From Glandiceps talaboti (lineage: Eukaryota; Hemichordata; Enteropneusta; Spengelidae), in NCBI RefSeq assembly GCF_964340395.1, contig NC_135549.1, positions 26,756,595 to 26,820,594 on the forward strand: a DNA stretch of 64,000 nt, given 5' to 3'. How positions within the stretch are numbered: the first letter of the stretch is position 1; each line of letters starts with the position of its first letter. Below the pieces are notes generated by a model that saw only the letters and a list, made by a program, of their open reading frames with translations, did not search any database and was not told where the DNA came from. Positions 25,777-38,636 of the stretch are shown in pieces. The translations under genes were made by a program, and so were the position numbers.

Positions 25777-27837
25777 AAGCAAGGATTTTGTTTCTAAATT
25801 TTATTTTATGCTCATGATTTACGTCTAATTTTGCAAAAAATCCCCATAATATGGTGATTTTGTTACCATGGCAACTGGTTTTCAGTGGGCAATATGCAAA
25901 TAAACACGATTATTACATTTATAATGTTATTTTGTCAGGAGGAAATATTTTGTCAAGACATTTTGAAGCCTTCTATATATGCTTCCATGGACACAGCTAT
26001 CCTATTTTAGACAATATGTATTTCATAGTACCAACTCATACATGCAAAAAGCATGACACTATTTTTTAATCACGAAATTTAATATTGTTATGTTTTATGT
26101 CAACATTTGCATATTATGGTGATTATCGTTAGTATGGCAACCTATGTTCTTAAAAATAACCCCCATTTTGAACTCAGTATAACAAACTACCCCACTTAGG
26201 GTGGTTAAATCTCATCTAAATTGCACGAGATAGTATCAAGATGACTGAATAAGTTCTATCTAAACTCGACCTGAAATATTTTGCTATCATTATATGTGGT
26301 TTGTTTTATCCTTGTCAAGCATTAAGAAAAATTAAATCGACCTACTTACCCAACGTGATGGGTTAGGTTACCCGTTGACCAGCATTTTTTTTTCTGACCT
26401 TACATATGATACTTTATTGCGTATACTAAAATATATATTATGTAAATTGCATGCAAATTTATGTAAATTAGCACTTTTCTACATTTTAAATGCAAGATTG
26501 CACCAAGACAAAGTTCTGCCCCCCTTGGCAATTTGGTCAGGCTACGGCCCTGGAGACTGTCCGTCTCAGAAGGTAGCTAAATTGGTAACTATAGTAACCA
26601 TTGTCAAATTTTAAAAAAAAACATCAATATTGTGAGAAAGTTCGATATCTCTGCTACTGAGAAAGGCTTCGACACAAAATATACAATTATTCATGTTTTG
26701 AACCATTCGTTATAAATGAAATGGGTGACCCTGATATTTCGTTATCATGCTCAGAAGGTACAACCTTTATCAATGACAAAAATGAAGGAACAGTTGGTCA
26801 ATCTGTTGACAAAGACTGAAGTGTAAAGTCTATAACATCAGGTGCTATGGTCAAGCATGTGTTCGGAACAAAGGTCTTACAGGATAGTTATAGTTTACCA
26901 ACACAAATAAATGTTTATTTGAAGTCACTATAGATGTATCGCTGTAGGTCAAAATTACGCATATTCGGTTATATGAGTATGGCTAAAGATTGTGAGCATT
27001 AATATCCCAAATCAGACACTTTTCAAGTTAATTGATTGCATTTCAAAAGTTTTGATTTAGGGGAAAAACTGTTCACTCGTATTAAACGCACTATATTAAT
27101 AAGTAGGTATAAGATTAATGATTAACAGTGTTGACGATTGAAGGCAATCTATTTGTTATTAATTTGATATTCAACATCTACAGTTCAAGATAGGTAGCTT
27201 ACTCTAAATGTATGCCTTCTGAAATCATGTACAACCTTTATTCAAACTACTATAAAATAATAAAACTGACATCATACGGTTTGTCGTAACAGAATTTTCA
27301 AACTCATCAATTTAAAATGTGAGCATCAAAAATCCATACGATATGGTGATTTGGTTACTATGGCAACTGATTCATGACATGCTACTTTTTAATCTTGACA
27401 TGACTCTTCAAAGGGTAAGGCCCTGGCAAACACTTAATATCATAGTTTGATGAGGTAGATATGTTACCAAAATGTAGCATTTTAAAACAAACTGTATATA
27501 TCTACTTTGAAAATTTATCCTGTTGTAGACAACTTCTTTTACAATGTATATCAAAGACTCATAAATGTCATTAGGAAGGAAACGTGTTCTTTCACATTTT
27601 TAATATTTTATATCTATCTTAAGTCAAAAATCCATATAAGATGGTGATTCTTTTAACATTTGCAAGTGATGTACATGAGATGACTATTTCTTAAACCCAT
27701 GCTGACCATAAACAATGTGTTGATTTATAAGCAAATAAACCAGATTATTTACGATCAAATTATGTTTTCTATACCACATTATTTAATCAAAAAGTATCAC
27801 TGTCGGCTAGTTGGCAACTATATTTACTTTCTCTCCT
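25777..27837. repeat. Repeat-rich intergenic stretch
   Basis: A motif of the type ATGGTGATT...ACTATGGCAACTG recurs near 25850, 26115, 27340 and 27637 with diverged surroundings, suggesting copies of one repeat. About 26225-26560 matches 1137-1470 in inverse orientation. No gene was recognised. Confidence 0.5.
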
Positions 27838-27956
27838 TCAGTAGACCTTCTTCTTGTCGACAGACTTTGGTAAGAAAGCACTGACAGCAGCAGTTATGTT
27901 CAAGATGACAAATAAAGTATAAAATGTCAGGTGATAATTCAGTGGCCATTTTAAGC
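27838..27956 (-). CDS. MFS transporter, last exon (TM12)
   Basis: A 119-nt exon read on the minus strand from the acceptor CTCTTCCAG to TGA. It encodes LKWPLNYHLTFYTLFVIL, then NITAAVSAFLPKSVDKKKVY. That is a final transmembrane helix with a short basic cytosolic tail. Phase 1 entry matches the preceding exon, giving the ERNS-LKWP junction. Confidence 0.85.
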
Positions 27957-28088
27957 CTGGAAGAGAGAGAGGAACAAGAGATTAGCAAATATTCAATCTG
28001 TACACATACTTTTCACGTGCATATTAATGACAAATTTTCATTATGCACATCTAACCAGTAAACCGTATGAACTGAAGTGTTTACTCAC

Positions 28089-28197
28089 TGTTTCTTTCAC
28101 TCCAGGCAAAGAACTGACCACCAATTACAGGACCAATTGATTTCGAAAAAGCTGCAAATGATTCCGTTACACCATACACAGTGGCTTTATCTTTTGA
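28089..28197 (-). CDS. MFS transporter exon (TM11)
   Basis: A 109-nt exon, phase 0 to 1, with acceptor CAATTTACAG and donor AACA/GTGAGT. It encodes SKDKATVYGVTESFAAFSKS then IGPVIGGQFFAWSERN. The GxxxSxxxxxxxIGPxxGG pattern is typical of the second-half MFS helix 11 in DHA1/ZIFL-like transporters. Confidence 0.88.
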
Positions 28198-29172
28198 CTG
28201 TAAATTGATTTAAAAATCTCACTATTAAAATTGAAGAGACAGTAAAAGCTTTACAGAAAATAGATACAGAACACTAACATTATATCTCCGTATTTCAGTT
28301 GATATGATTATAATAACTGATTAACATTTACATCATATGTGTGATCTGACTGGAATCTGGTGGATGTTGCGAGGCCGAGTCGTTTATTTATTACCAAATT
28401 ATATCCCATCCTCTTCCTTCCACGATGGGACAATACAATCACAGCATGTCATATATCTATGATTGCATACAAATGAGGGTGCAAAGGGAGGAGATGTGAA
28501 GACATGGTACATCTTAGAACTATTATTTACACCTTCTTGTGTTTAAAAGTGGCCATATGGGTGACAAATGGGTGTTTATTTTGGATTTATTTCACAAGAA
28601 CTTTGCAAACAGTTTTCTATATGAAAAATCCACGTGAAAGAATATATACCAAGCTCGTGTTTTTAGATCAATAACAAAAAATTGAAAGGTCTGGAATGTA
28701 TAAAAACACACACTAACTTGGTCTGTTCTGTTGTACATTGATTTTCCAATTTGGTAAACATGGTGAAGTTGTTTAAAAGACTTCATATCAAACATAAATA
28801 CCCATTTGTAATTCTTATGGCTGCTTTAACCCTATGTTCCCACTCCGTGCTAGTTTTGTGAGTGTACTAGCAGCTCACCACCATTATGTTACCAGCTAAT
28901 ACCTGCATCAACCCTAAGATAACCCCAGGCAAGGTTGGTGCTAACACCAGACAGGAACTAGCACCTCACTGATGTGTTAAGCTGTTGATGAGTTAATGCA
29001 GACACCAACCCGATAACCATAACCATTAATAATCTCAGGCAGACACAAGGCTAGAAACTGAAACTGATTTCTTGAAGGTGTATGCTGTGACTTGCAAATG
29101 AAAAAAGCAAATGTTTTGGAATGTTCACTACATTTTTGCAATCAACAACTCAATCACCAATTGTGTACTTAC

Positions 29173-29221
29173 CAGACAGGAGTTTCCAACTATCACATTT
29201 AAAGATAAAGTTGCTGTAATT
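29173..29221 (-). CDS. MFS transporter exon (TM10, 49 nt)
   Basis: A 49-nt exon between acceptor CATACTAG and donor TCTG/GTAAGT, encoding ITATLSLNVIVGNSCL. Phase 2 to 0 matches both neighbours (FGK-ITATLS and NSCL-SKDK). It is short but unambiguous in frame and in homology. Confidence 0.85.
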
Positions 29222-29903
29222 CTAGTATGTGAAATGAAAAAGACTAAACATAACACAATTGCAGTAAAAGAATGAAAATGAAAATTGAATTGAGCAGTGA
29301 ACCATTACAAAGAAGCATAGCATGGAGTTTAATTAACAAAATCCTGACTAACTCCTATTTGTATATCTCGAATAAATTATTTATGTGTAAAGAGGTAATT
29401 AATTATAGTTATAATTGGAATACAAAAAATACAAAATAGCATGCAAATGCCAATGGCAATGAGTGCTGTACCCCTGTACAAAAAGTGTACCTTTGAGAGT
29501 AGATTTTACAATGAATTTTCAACTTAACATCTGAGTTCATAGACTATGCTGAGCAAGTCAATGTTACATAGTCCTTACATGTATTTAGGAGGTTTGTGGT
29601 TGCGTTTAGGTCTGTCTGGAGCAGGATTGGCTAGGCTTGTAGAACTAGTGTACAGTCTGTCTTCACCTGAATACTGACTATAGTAGGACTAGTGTGCAGA
29701 TTGTATATCTGAATACAGACTATAGTTGGACAACTGTACAGGCTGTCTTCATCTGTACACTGGGTAGTAAGACTAGTGTACACACTATCTTACTCTGAAT
29801 AGACTATAGTATGACTTGTGTACAGAACTGTCTTTTTCTGAAAGAGACTATATTATGACTAGTGTACACAGTGTCTTCTAGTAGTACTATTGATTCAACT
29901 TAC

Positions 29904-30445
29904 TTTCCAAAGGCACTTGCCGTGACTATTGTGATTAAAACCGCCCATACTTTGGTTGGTACTCGGTTGTGTTGATCATTTCCTTTTCCCGATTTTATCT
30001 TGCATTGTTTCACCAAATTATTAGTAACATTTCTCCATGTCTGTGATGAGGTATTGTCTGTGGATCGTGTCTCTAAAATGTCTTGAACAGGCACAGAGGA
30101 ATTGACTGGTGTAAGATTTTCTAGTGTAGTAGTGTGAGGTAATTCATCAATGTCTGAAGTTACATGTGGGATCTTTCCTATTTGATTTTGAAACTGTAGA
30201 TGGCGCTGTGTTTTTGGCGCAGTTACTGATGACATGTGATGGACAGGCTGAGTTGTTAGAGGGCGCTCTACTGTAAATGTGGTCAGTGACATAGTTGTAT
30301 TCATTGGAACGTCTGGCACAATGATAGGACCCGTGATTTTGTTCACATTTGGTATTAGTGCTGTAAACAATGCTACTATTACAAGGCCGATCTGCAGTGT
30401 ACGTTTGGAGCCTAGTAGCTTGGCTAGTCTAGGATAAATTAGTAT
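29904..30445 (-). CDS. MFS transporter exon with TM9 and a long Thr/Ser-rich loop
   Basis: A 542-nt exon (acceptor TTTACACAG, donor GAAA/GTAAGT; phase 0 to 2). It opens with ILIYPRLAKLLGSKRTLQIG and the helix LVIVALFTALIP, the usual MFS TM8-9 loop and TM9. About 110 residues rich in Thr, Ser, Pro and Asn follow, including NTT, NLT, NSS, NTS and NVT sequons, before VWAVLITIVTASAFG resumes as TM10. Related transporters have only a short loop here. The insert is on the non-cytosolic side by topology, so it is probably glycosylated (inference). Confidence 0.87.
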
Positions 30446-31129
30446 CTGTGTAAAAAAAAAGAGAAAATCAGTTAGTTAGTAGTAATCACTACTGTAGTTA
30501 AAGCCATGTGCCTTCACTTATATTGTGCTACGAAGCAAAAATAGAAATTAATGAATCAGATTTAAAGGTAATCTCATTTTAGGAAAAAAGTTGATAAATA
30601 GGACTCAATTGTTCTACTCTTCTGTATTAAGATTAATATGTATATATACTCTGCATTAATTTCGGACACTACATGTTATGGCGAATATATGTTACAAGTA
30701 CTACCAAATCAAATCCCACCAGAGTCTAGAGTATACATACAAGATTGCAGTTTCAATTATGCACACACTAGGTATGGGCTCCCAAGTTCTCAAACAGACC
30801 AAAGCAACCTTACCATATCTGCAATAGTAGTGCTATTTAATATTAACGCCATGGACACTATTGATTTTGTATGACATACGAAACTGATTATTAGGACCTG
30901 GTTATGTTCTACATTCTATAACACTTTTTAAGAATCCAAAAATGAACACCCAATTCTTATCCCTGGTACCACGTTAATCCTGAAAACATGAATTCCGAGG
31001 CAAATTACCAACAGTATTGTAGAGTAACCTGTTGTCAGTGAAACTTATTTTGTAACTCATTGTAGTTGCAACTATTGCAATTGATACTAATGCAAGAATA
31101 TTTCATCTGATGTGAAGCCAAAAATTTAC

Positions 31130-31240
31130 CTGACAAACAATTTCCGGTACAGCCATCACTGCATACAAAAAGGAGATTTCACTTGTGCCAAAACTATAAC
31201 CTCCATGTGCGTGGTCTGTAATTAGTAATAATGATAGTAT
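31130..31240 (-). CDS. MFS transporter exon (TM7-8)
   Basis: A 111-nt exon, phase 0-0, with acceptor ATCATTGCAG and donor TCAG/GTAAAT. It encodes ILSLLLITDHAHGGYSFG then TSEISFLYAVMAVPEIVCQ. It ends directly before ILIYPRLAKLLG of the next exon, reproducing the family's ...Q-x-x-x-YPRL arrangement. Confidence 0.87.
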
Positions 31241-32091
31241 CTGCAATGATATTCAGACATTCAAGAAATTAACAGATTCAACAATGATATTTATATTTAA
31301 TATATTGCAAACTCAGCTATTTGTCTTTCACTGAAGTCGTGATATTTTAAAATTCCTAGATTATAATACATTACACGTGAGTGTATTGAGGTGCAACTAG
31401 TAGTATTAATTTTGTTAATCTAAGAAATTAACCCAGACTTATTTCCCAATGGGATCAGTGTTCAACCTCTTAAATTTATGGACCTCACAATATTCCATGT
31501 CTGTGACAATACCAAGGTACAAACATATTAGTATTAATTAAAGCTATGGGAACAAGTCATATTAGGAGACATGGCCGGCCAAGGCACCCTATTAAAATAC
31601 AACCAATATATGCTCGGTATTGGAAGACAATAATATTTAATGGACTCAATGTTTTGCAATGTTCGTATGCCCAAGACGACATACACACAATGAATATTGA
31701 GACCAGGGGTAGCTGGGGTATGGTATTGTATGGCACCATATTATACTTTGACAGAGCTAGCACAGACCAATTAGGAGTTTAGTATGAATCAATACACTAT
31801 TGTCAATTCCTTTTTGGCAGTATTTTTATATTGTTTTTTTTTATGCCAATACTGTTACCCTTTCTGTTGTACATGCGCAATTGTGGCTCCACTGTATCCT
31901 GTCTATTGCCCTAGTATTATCATTCTGTCTTTTGTGCCTGTTTTGTTTCTCTCGACTTTGTACTTTTATCCTGTTGTTCAGAAACTTTCAATGCTATTAT
32001 GTCCTGCAATGTCATTGACATTTTATTTGCTTCTGGAACTCTTAATTCTGGTTTTCATTCTCCTTATTCAATCCCAATGTATTCATTTTGT

Positions 32092-32194
<103 letters not shown>

Positions 32195-32676
32195 TCCATG
32201 GATGCACATCTGTATGGCTATCATATGGCCTACACTAGCTGCAACTGGGACATTGATATTTACATCAAATAACCAAAGATATATTCACTAACATTTGGTC
32301 AATTACTTATGAAAAATACATTGTATCTGTTAATTATTGGACAACGTTATTTGTGAGTAGTACAGAGGCAAGTTTTAAATCTAGAGCGAAAACTCGAGTT
32401 TGAATCTGTCATATTATTTTACCATATTACACACAGATGGACGAACAGGCAGAACCCATTTCAATAGCCAACTCTTCGGCTGGTTAATGGATATTAAACA
32501 GTTTTACTTAATTCCAGATAGAATTAGCGTTTTGTTAAATTTACACGAGTGAGTGCATAGAGCTACACAAATACTCTGATTAGGTAATACTTTAATAGAG
32601 CTATGGAAATGTAGAAAAATGTGTTTCTTTTTCAAGTTAATGATTTGTTAGAGTCATGAGAGCGTATATTACATAC

Positions 32677-32807
32677 CTGTTTGTCTACAGAGAGACTAAA
32701 TGAGAGTGTCGATTGTAAAAATATTGCCAACAACACAGCTTTATCTCGCAATGGATTAAGAGTGTTATAAATCAATTTCTTGCACCTTTTACGAAAGGAT
32801 GAAGAAT
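32677..32807 (-). CDS. MFS transporter exon (central loop to TM7)
   Basis: A 131-nt exon, phase 1 to 0, with acceptor TTGTGTTTCAG and donor ACAG/GTATGT. It encodes SSSFRKRCKKLIYNTLNPLR then DKAVLLAIFLQSTLSFSLSVDKQ: a basic cytosolic end of the central loop followed by the start of helix 7. Confidence 0.85.
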
Positions 32808-33947
32808 CTGAAACACAACAATACAATAATGTCGAAAATATTCCTTTCTTAGGTAGCTAAAAAGTTAAACAGTTTCTATCCATTTTATTTTGTATCTCCT
32901 TCTCGATTAGACGAAAGTACAATCAAATTAAAAAGGTAACTGTGCTTTTCAGGGAAAATCATTCAAGTGTCTAGGCCTCGTCATCATTTTCATACACTAA
33001 CTCCGCTTCTATGGGGGGTTTCTACAGATGTCAAGATTGAAAATGGTCTAGTGAACAGTTTGATATACTTGCTGAAATGCAATTGGCATTGCCCATATAC
33101 CTAAACAAAGCTGAAATAGCCGATGTCCAGCGATTATACGTCAATTGCCGTTGCGCCAATAGGCCAGAGTCTCTTCTGTGTAAGTGCTTGCGTCTTTGTA
33201 TATGGACACAACTGATAATTGTACAATGAGACTAAGTAAACAAACACTTCCTATATCAGTGTACAAATGCAAACAGTGCGATAAATGCCGAAAGATACCG
33301 ATCATATCATTTGAGCTGATATTTAAAAAAAATTAGGCTTGGCAGGTTATCGGCTAGTACTTTTGTACCTTTCTCCGTACAAATAACTCTAGAAGTAGGC
33401 ATTGGATTAAAACAAAATCAGTTTTGGAAAAAGATAAAAAAGGGCTAAAATGTCCCCGGCGAAGTATTATGATATCAAAATAATATAAAAACAAAGCATT
33501 ACAAACTATAAGAATCATATCTACCTATCAGTATGAGAACACACAAGCTATGCACATTAGACACATGTGTTACAATCCATTTGAAAAAAAATATCCTGGA
33601 CACATCATCCACAAAATTATTACAAATCGTCATAACCCCACAAGTACCTTGCATAAAGAATTATGTATTTCATATCATAAATTTTAAAATTGTCATATTT
33701 TATTTGCTAACAAGCCAACAAGCGAGAATAAAATTACCCGGTTTTATATGCAATATATCAAACGTATAACCCGTTTTCCTCCAAGGACGGATATAATAAT
33801 TACAATAACTCCATTGTGACTTGTCTACTTCACACTTATCATGACTACCACTTGCATTTCCGTTTTACCTGTTTGTTGGAATACGTCATATAGAACTAGA
33901 TGCTACATATACACCTTCACCATCAGATGAAACTAGACGTGACATAC

Positions 33948-34136
33948 CTGTTCTACTGTGCGATTCTTTTAGTAAGGACACTATCTCGCGATCGTCATGA
34001 CTTGATTCTGGAGGCAATTCTTCTGTTGTGCTTTGATTTATATTTTTATCGTCCTCGGAAGAGCCTATTTCACTGTCATCAGAAGAACTGTCAGCTGGAG
34101 ACTTTTCCAGAGTTTCTTTCAGGTATAAATGAGCAC
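33948..34136 (-). CDS. MFS transporter exon (central acidic loop)
   Basis: A 189-nt exon, phase 1-1. It begins AHLYLKETLEK, the YLxETL motif that follows helix 6 in this family, and continues into a Ser/Asp/Glu-rich loop (SSSDDSEIGSSEDD). The acceptor is TATATGAAG and the donor ACAG/GTATGT. The loop is the cytosolic linker between the two six-helix halves. Confidence 0.85.
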
Positions 34137-34470
34137 CTTCATATAAACAAATTAATAGGTATACTTAGCATTTGTTTTAGTAATTATATGAATTTGGGTA
34201 GTACGTATCATAACCCGATATATAAAATAATATTGTATTTTGTCATTACTATCTACACTAAATTTGTGGTTCACATGAAACAAGCAGGTTGATAAAGCTA
34301 ATGGGTGATAGCTATATATTGTAACAAGGATCATCTTAAAAGAGAACGCAGAAGGAATTTACATTACATACAGAGGAGGACTTCTCACAGCTATTGCCAG
34401 ACTCTGTTTTGCTTTGAATTAATTGTCAAATGATAAATTCTTGCGAAAAATCAATGATGTGTGTGTGCGC

Positions 34471-34532
34471 GCAATTGCAACCCCGTCCCCTGAATACTAG
34501 TAAAAGTGCTCTAACCGACTAAGCTGACCAGT
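34471..34532 (-). ncRNA. tRNA-like sequence (SINE head or tRNA pseudogene)
   Basis: On the minus strand, AGCTTAGTCGGTTAGAGC matches a tRNA D-arm/A-box (TRGCNNAGYNGG with GTTAGAGC). GGGTTGCAATTGC lies 23 nt further on, where the T-arm/B-box should be (GGTTCRANTCC). The spacing is right for a tRNA, but the anticodon stem does not pair and the B-box is mutated. A functional tRNA is therefore unlikely; a tRNA-derived SINE fragment or pseudogene fits better. Confidence 0.4.
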
Positions 34533-35009
34533 AGAATACGTATGTCGAATTTCCAGTGTATATTCCAAAACCTTGGACAGTGAGAAACCAAACACATTAA
34601 ACTTTAGATTTTTAACCTAAGGATACACATTGAATTTACAGGGACTCTGCCTAAAGAGATCACCAAGTTGGGAATCGGTTTACTAAAAGTAATGAAGGTC
34701 GTGAAACGTGATGATAATAGATTTTATTTTAAATTTCATACGAAATTATAATTAAAGAGTTTGACTTCTCACGTGTGTATGTGTGTGTGTGTGTTATGCA
34801 TATTGAATACAAATATTGATACTTTCGATAAGATATACTATGAACCATATACATGTACTAAACGTATGGACAAAGTAAAATGTATGATAACGGATGCGCT
34901 GTATGCAAACCTACCTATCAAGGGGATAAAACACAAACTATATATTATACACTAAACATGCATGGTAAAGAAGAGACCATGATACGGAAAGTATTGTAAA
35001 ATTTCTTAC

Positions 35010-35142
35010 CTGTCCACATAGCAATACAAAGTATAGCAGTGATTACACATGGTAAGGGATAGGGAAACTCTCGTATAATGGCTATATTTAATACTTCATA
35101 TCTGACAGCAGCACAACTCAATGACCCAGCTACAGCGTGGGC
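35010..35142 (-). CDS. MFS transporter exon (TM5-6)
   Basis: A 133-nt exon, phase 0 to 1, with acceptor ATATTGACAG and donor ACAG/GTAAGA. It encodes AHAVAGSLSCAAVRYEVLNI then REFPYPLPCVITAILCIAMW. The YPxxLP segment preceding helix 6 and the final W agree with DHA1-type family members. Confidence 0.86.
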
Positions 35143-36200
35143 CTGTCAATATCAAAATAAAAATATTATTTATGATAACATTTACCATAACAATGTTCAC
35201 AAATACCTTTGGGATGTGATAACAGAGAATATCACTGAGAGCATATAAGGTGAGTGATGAAAAAGGTATTTTAAATTGCCACAGTGCAAAACATACGCTC
35301 ATGCAGTCATAGAAGATCCCTGGACTTATAAAGGCTTGTAGAATTATCACACCGACAGTGCATTAAGTAAAAAAGTAGATAGGAGAAAGTCGCGGGTCTT
35401 ATAAAGTCTTGTCAGAGTCATATCCTTGTAAGAGTCGAATTCTTGTAATATTACCACAGTGCGTGCCAAAAACTCAGTTACAAATGATTTTCCATGGTCT
35501 ACTTCCAATTTCAGGAAATATAATGATGTAGACATTTTGTGGTATCTGCTAATACTGTAACTTATGAATGAATGAATGAATTTACTCGGGCTTTCGAAAA
35601 AATGTATATCATATTGTACACGTTGATATGTCTAGTAAATCTGACATTAGAATTCTATGCTTGGTATGACAAATGCAGAATCCAACATTATACCATGCAC
35701 AAGCCAAGTTATTGTTTTGGAACAGAAAATATGGATTATATACCCAAATCTTTTTACGTCACGACATCCCGTATCTACATCAAAGGTTCTGCAGTGCTCG
35801 AAATATGAATCAAAATTTCATCATTTTTTCTCCTGATATTTCATAAATTATGATTGATGAGGAATAATTATTCCAGAATATTTTTCCTCGTTCAACCGGA
35901 AAATACTTGTGAACTAAGGGTTGTGCCACTACTCGTCTAGTTATTTGTAGACATACGACCCCCTTTAAGTCACTTGTATTGTCCTTGGTTAATCGAGGAA
36001 AGGAATACTATCGAATTGTACTAGTCGCATAGATTAGCAGGGTTGTGTTTGACAGTGTGCTTTTGGTACTAAAATTAAAAGATATCCAACAAAATGGATA
36101 TATGGTATACTTTGAAGAGTTTCCCACACAATTATAATAGCAATGTTTGATACATAAAAGTTTTGTGAATGAAAAGAGATACATGTATAGTACAACTTAC

Positions 36201-36357
36201 TGGTATTGTGGCCATAGTTGAAAATACCGCGAGTAGTGAAAACCCTACGGCCATGTTACTGTCATCACAGATCTCACTAAGGCAGGTTTTACAGACAACT
36301 ATGGAATCCACAAGACCCCATACTAAACGAACTGAAACCGCCCAGATGTATGACATG
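36201..36357 (-). CDS. MFS transporter exon (TM3-4)
   Basis: A 157-nt exon, phase 2 to 0, with acceptor TTACTTACAG and donor ACCA/GTAAGT. It encodes MSYIWAVSVRLVWGLVDSIV then CKTCLSEICDDSNMAVGFSL. The RxxxGLxxxxxxxxxxLSEICDDSNMAxGF pattern is the TM4/loop signature of ZIFL-like transporters. Confidence 0.87.
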
Positions 36358-36489
36358 CTGTAAGTAATGAAATGACATATAATAACAAGTGACTATAAGT
36401 TACAAGGAGTTGCTGTAAATGGGTGAAATCTCACTAACTGAAGTATACGACTAAGGTTGTAACTATGTTCAAGACTGTCTTCAAAAATG

Positions 36490-37200
36490 GTAAACTGACC
36501 GTAGGGCAACTTCACAACATCTCCTCACAGTCGTAGATAACTGGACGAAGGTAATATATATAGGTGGATATATTGATGCAGTTTACATGGTCTTTGCAAC
36601 AGCCATTGACAAGGTGCAAAATCAGAGATTGATAGGGAATGTGAAACGTTATGGAATAACACACTCTCTGTTAGCATTGATTATTTCTTTCAAATAGACA
36701 ACAACTAGTTACTGTGAATGGCTCATCGTAGCAATGGGCGAATGTTACAAATGGCATTCTGCAAGGAAATGTGCAAGTCCCATACTGTTTGTCATCTGTA
36801 AATGTACAAGCGCTGACATCGTTCTATTTGAGGATGACGCAAAGCTATCATGGGATGTCTCAAAATTTGGAATACACCAACAGCTGCAATGATGTCCTTA
36901 AATAGGCAAGTAAATAGTTACTGAAATCCAACTCTGAAAAGTGCAAGGTGTTACATATTAGTAGAGAGAAAAGCAAGTATATTCAGGTCCAATATACACA
37001 AGGATCAGAATTATTTATTTGCACAGAAACTAGAAAGTTATTGCTGTCCATATAGACACAGCCTTATCCTTCTCGGAACAAATGTAAGGAGAGAGTCAAC
37101 AAAGCCAATGAAATAATGGGACTAGTCAGAATATCATACACATACTTTGATACAGATTGTCTGATAGACAAGTTTATATTTATAAATGTTTCTTGACAAG
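36490..37200 (+). pseudogene. Fossil non-LTR reverse transcriptase fragment
   Basis: On the plus strand, opposite to the host transporter gene, a heavily mutated reading still shows WTKVIYIGGYIDAVYMVFAT, AIDKVQNQRLIGNVKRYGI, an eroded PQGSVLGP-equivalent stretch, VLFEDDAKLSWD (equivalent to LFADDAKL), a KCKVLHI-equivalent stretch (KVQGVTY) and ALSFSEQM. The order and spacing are those of a LINE reverse transcriptase palm and thumb. Several stops and frameshifts interrupt it. It lies in the intron between the transporter exons at 36357 and 37308. Confidence 0.65.
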
Positions 37201-37307
37201 GATCAGGATGAGGAAAGAATTAGGCAAACTTCCCCTCGTAGCAAATGAGGATGAACATATAAACAGTCGTATTAGTCTATGTGAGATTTATACTAATCAT
37301 AACTTAC

Positions 37308-37399
37308 CTAAAACCAAAGCATAAAACACACACAAGTGTTCCCGCAATGCCACACAACAGCGCCGGTCTTCGTCCATATGTGTCAGCAACTCTACCCCA
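37308..37399 (-). CDS. MFS transporter exon with the TM2-3 signature motif
   Basis: A 92-nt exon, phase 0 to 2, with acceptor ATTTCACCAG and donor TTAG/GTAAGT. It opens with WGRVADTYGRRPALLCGIAG, the A-motif (GxxxDxxGRRxxL) that defines the major facilitator superfamily, then helix 3. It is the most 5' exon found of a gene whose ten exons, running down to 27838, join in one frame of about 540 codons. The product is probably a 12-helix DHA1-type small-molecule transporter. The substrate cannot be told. The exon or exons for TM1 and probably part of TM2, and the start codon, were not located. Confidence 0.88.
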
Positions 37400-38321
37400 C
37401 TGGTGAAATAGGTGAATTAGATATTATATTTGATATGTAAAAGAACAAAGAGTTCGAACAAAGTCTTACTATCACAACAGACAGACAGACAGACAGACAG
37501 GCAGATGGTCATGTTGTGAGGAAAATAATACTTATATTAGAGAGGTTTAGCTGCATGTAGTTATGTGCGCCCTATGATATGCGTATCGTCATCTTCAAGT
37601 AGGGTAGAAATATGTATACATCACCTGTCGTGAAATTGCTAGGCCGAGAGCCCTGCAGACATGTACGGTTACACAGAATCCGAATTCGACGTGTACACAT
37701 CATTTCAAGTTTCAGATGAAGTGTAAAACCCTTAAAAAATATCATGGTTCTCTACATTGTAACGACATTTTGAAACTCAGGTTGTGTCATGTGTCACAGA
37801 AAAACAATCAGAAATTCGACATCAGACAGACAGAGGTATGGTGTCGAATAACGCTTATTGTCACGTGATCGTGAATTGGAATTCTTAAATTTGATAAGAT
37901 ATCAAAGTTATGGGCTCTGAGGGTGCAAGTTCTTCTTAACTAGAACAACGAATCACAATATGTACATTTACTGAAATACTGTGTGCAATACAACAACACA
38001 CTCGTTTTTCATGAATTTGACTTAATTTGAGATAATACAAATACCAAGCAATACGTCATTAATACAGAGCAAATTGGATTGGATGATTAAGATAAGATAT
38101 ATACTGTAGGGCAATGCGTGACACTAGGATCAAGTAATACAAAAGTTATTTGATTTTGAAATGACATTGTTCACACAAACGAATTCGTTATCGAATGTAC
38201 AGTTGTCAACTGTAATATTTTTTCCAAATACTCAAATTCTTGCTACTATATCTCCGGTATGATGGAAAATGACCTCTAGCAGCAGGACGATGTGAACGCT
38301 ATTTTTCACCAACAGATCCAT

Positions 38322-38636
38322 GTATGTATGTATGTATGTATGTATGTATGTATGTATGTATGTATGTATGTATGTATGTATGTATGTATGTATGTATGCA
38401 TGCATGCATGCATGCATGTATGCATGTATGTATGTATGTATGTATGTATATGTATGTATGTATGTATGTATGCATGCATGCATGCATGTGTGTGTGTGTG
38501 TGTATGTATGCATGCATGCATGCATACATGCATGTATGTATGTATGTATGTATGCATGCATGTATGTATGTATGCATGTATGTATGTATGTATGTATGTA
38601 TGTATGTATGTATGTATGTACGTACGTACGTACGTA
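38322..38636. repeat. (TATG)n / (TGCA)n microsatellite
   Basis: A long compound tract whose regular frame yields several artefactual 100-180 codon ORFs on both strands. Confidence 0.97.
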
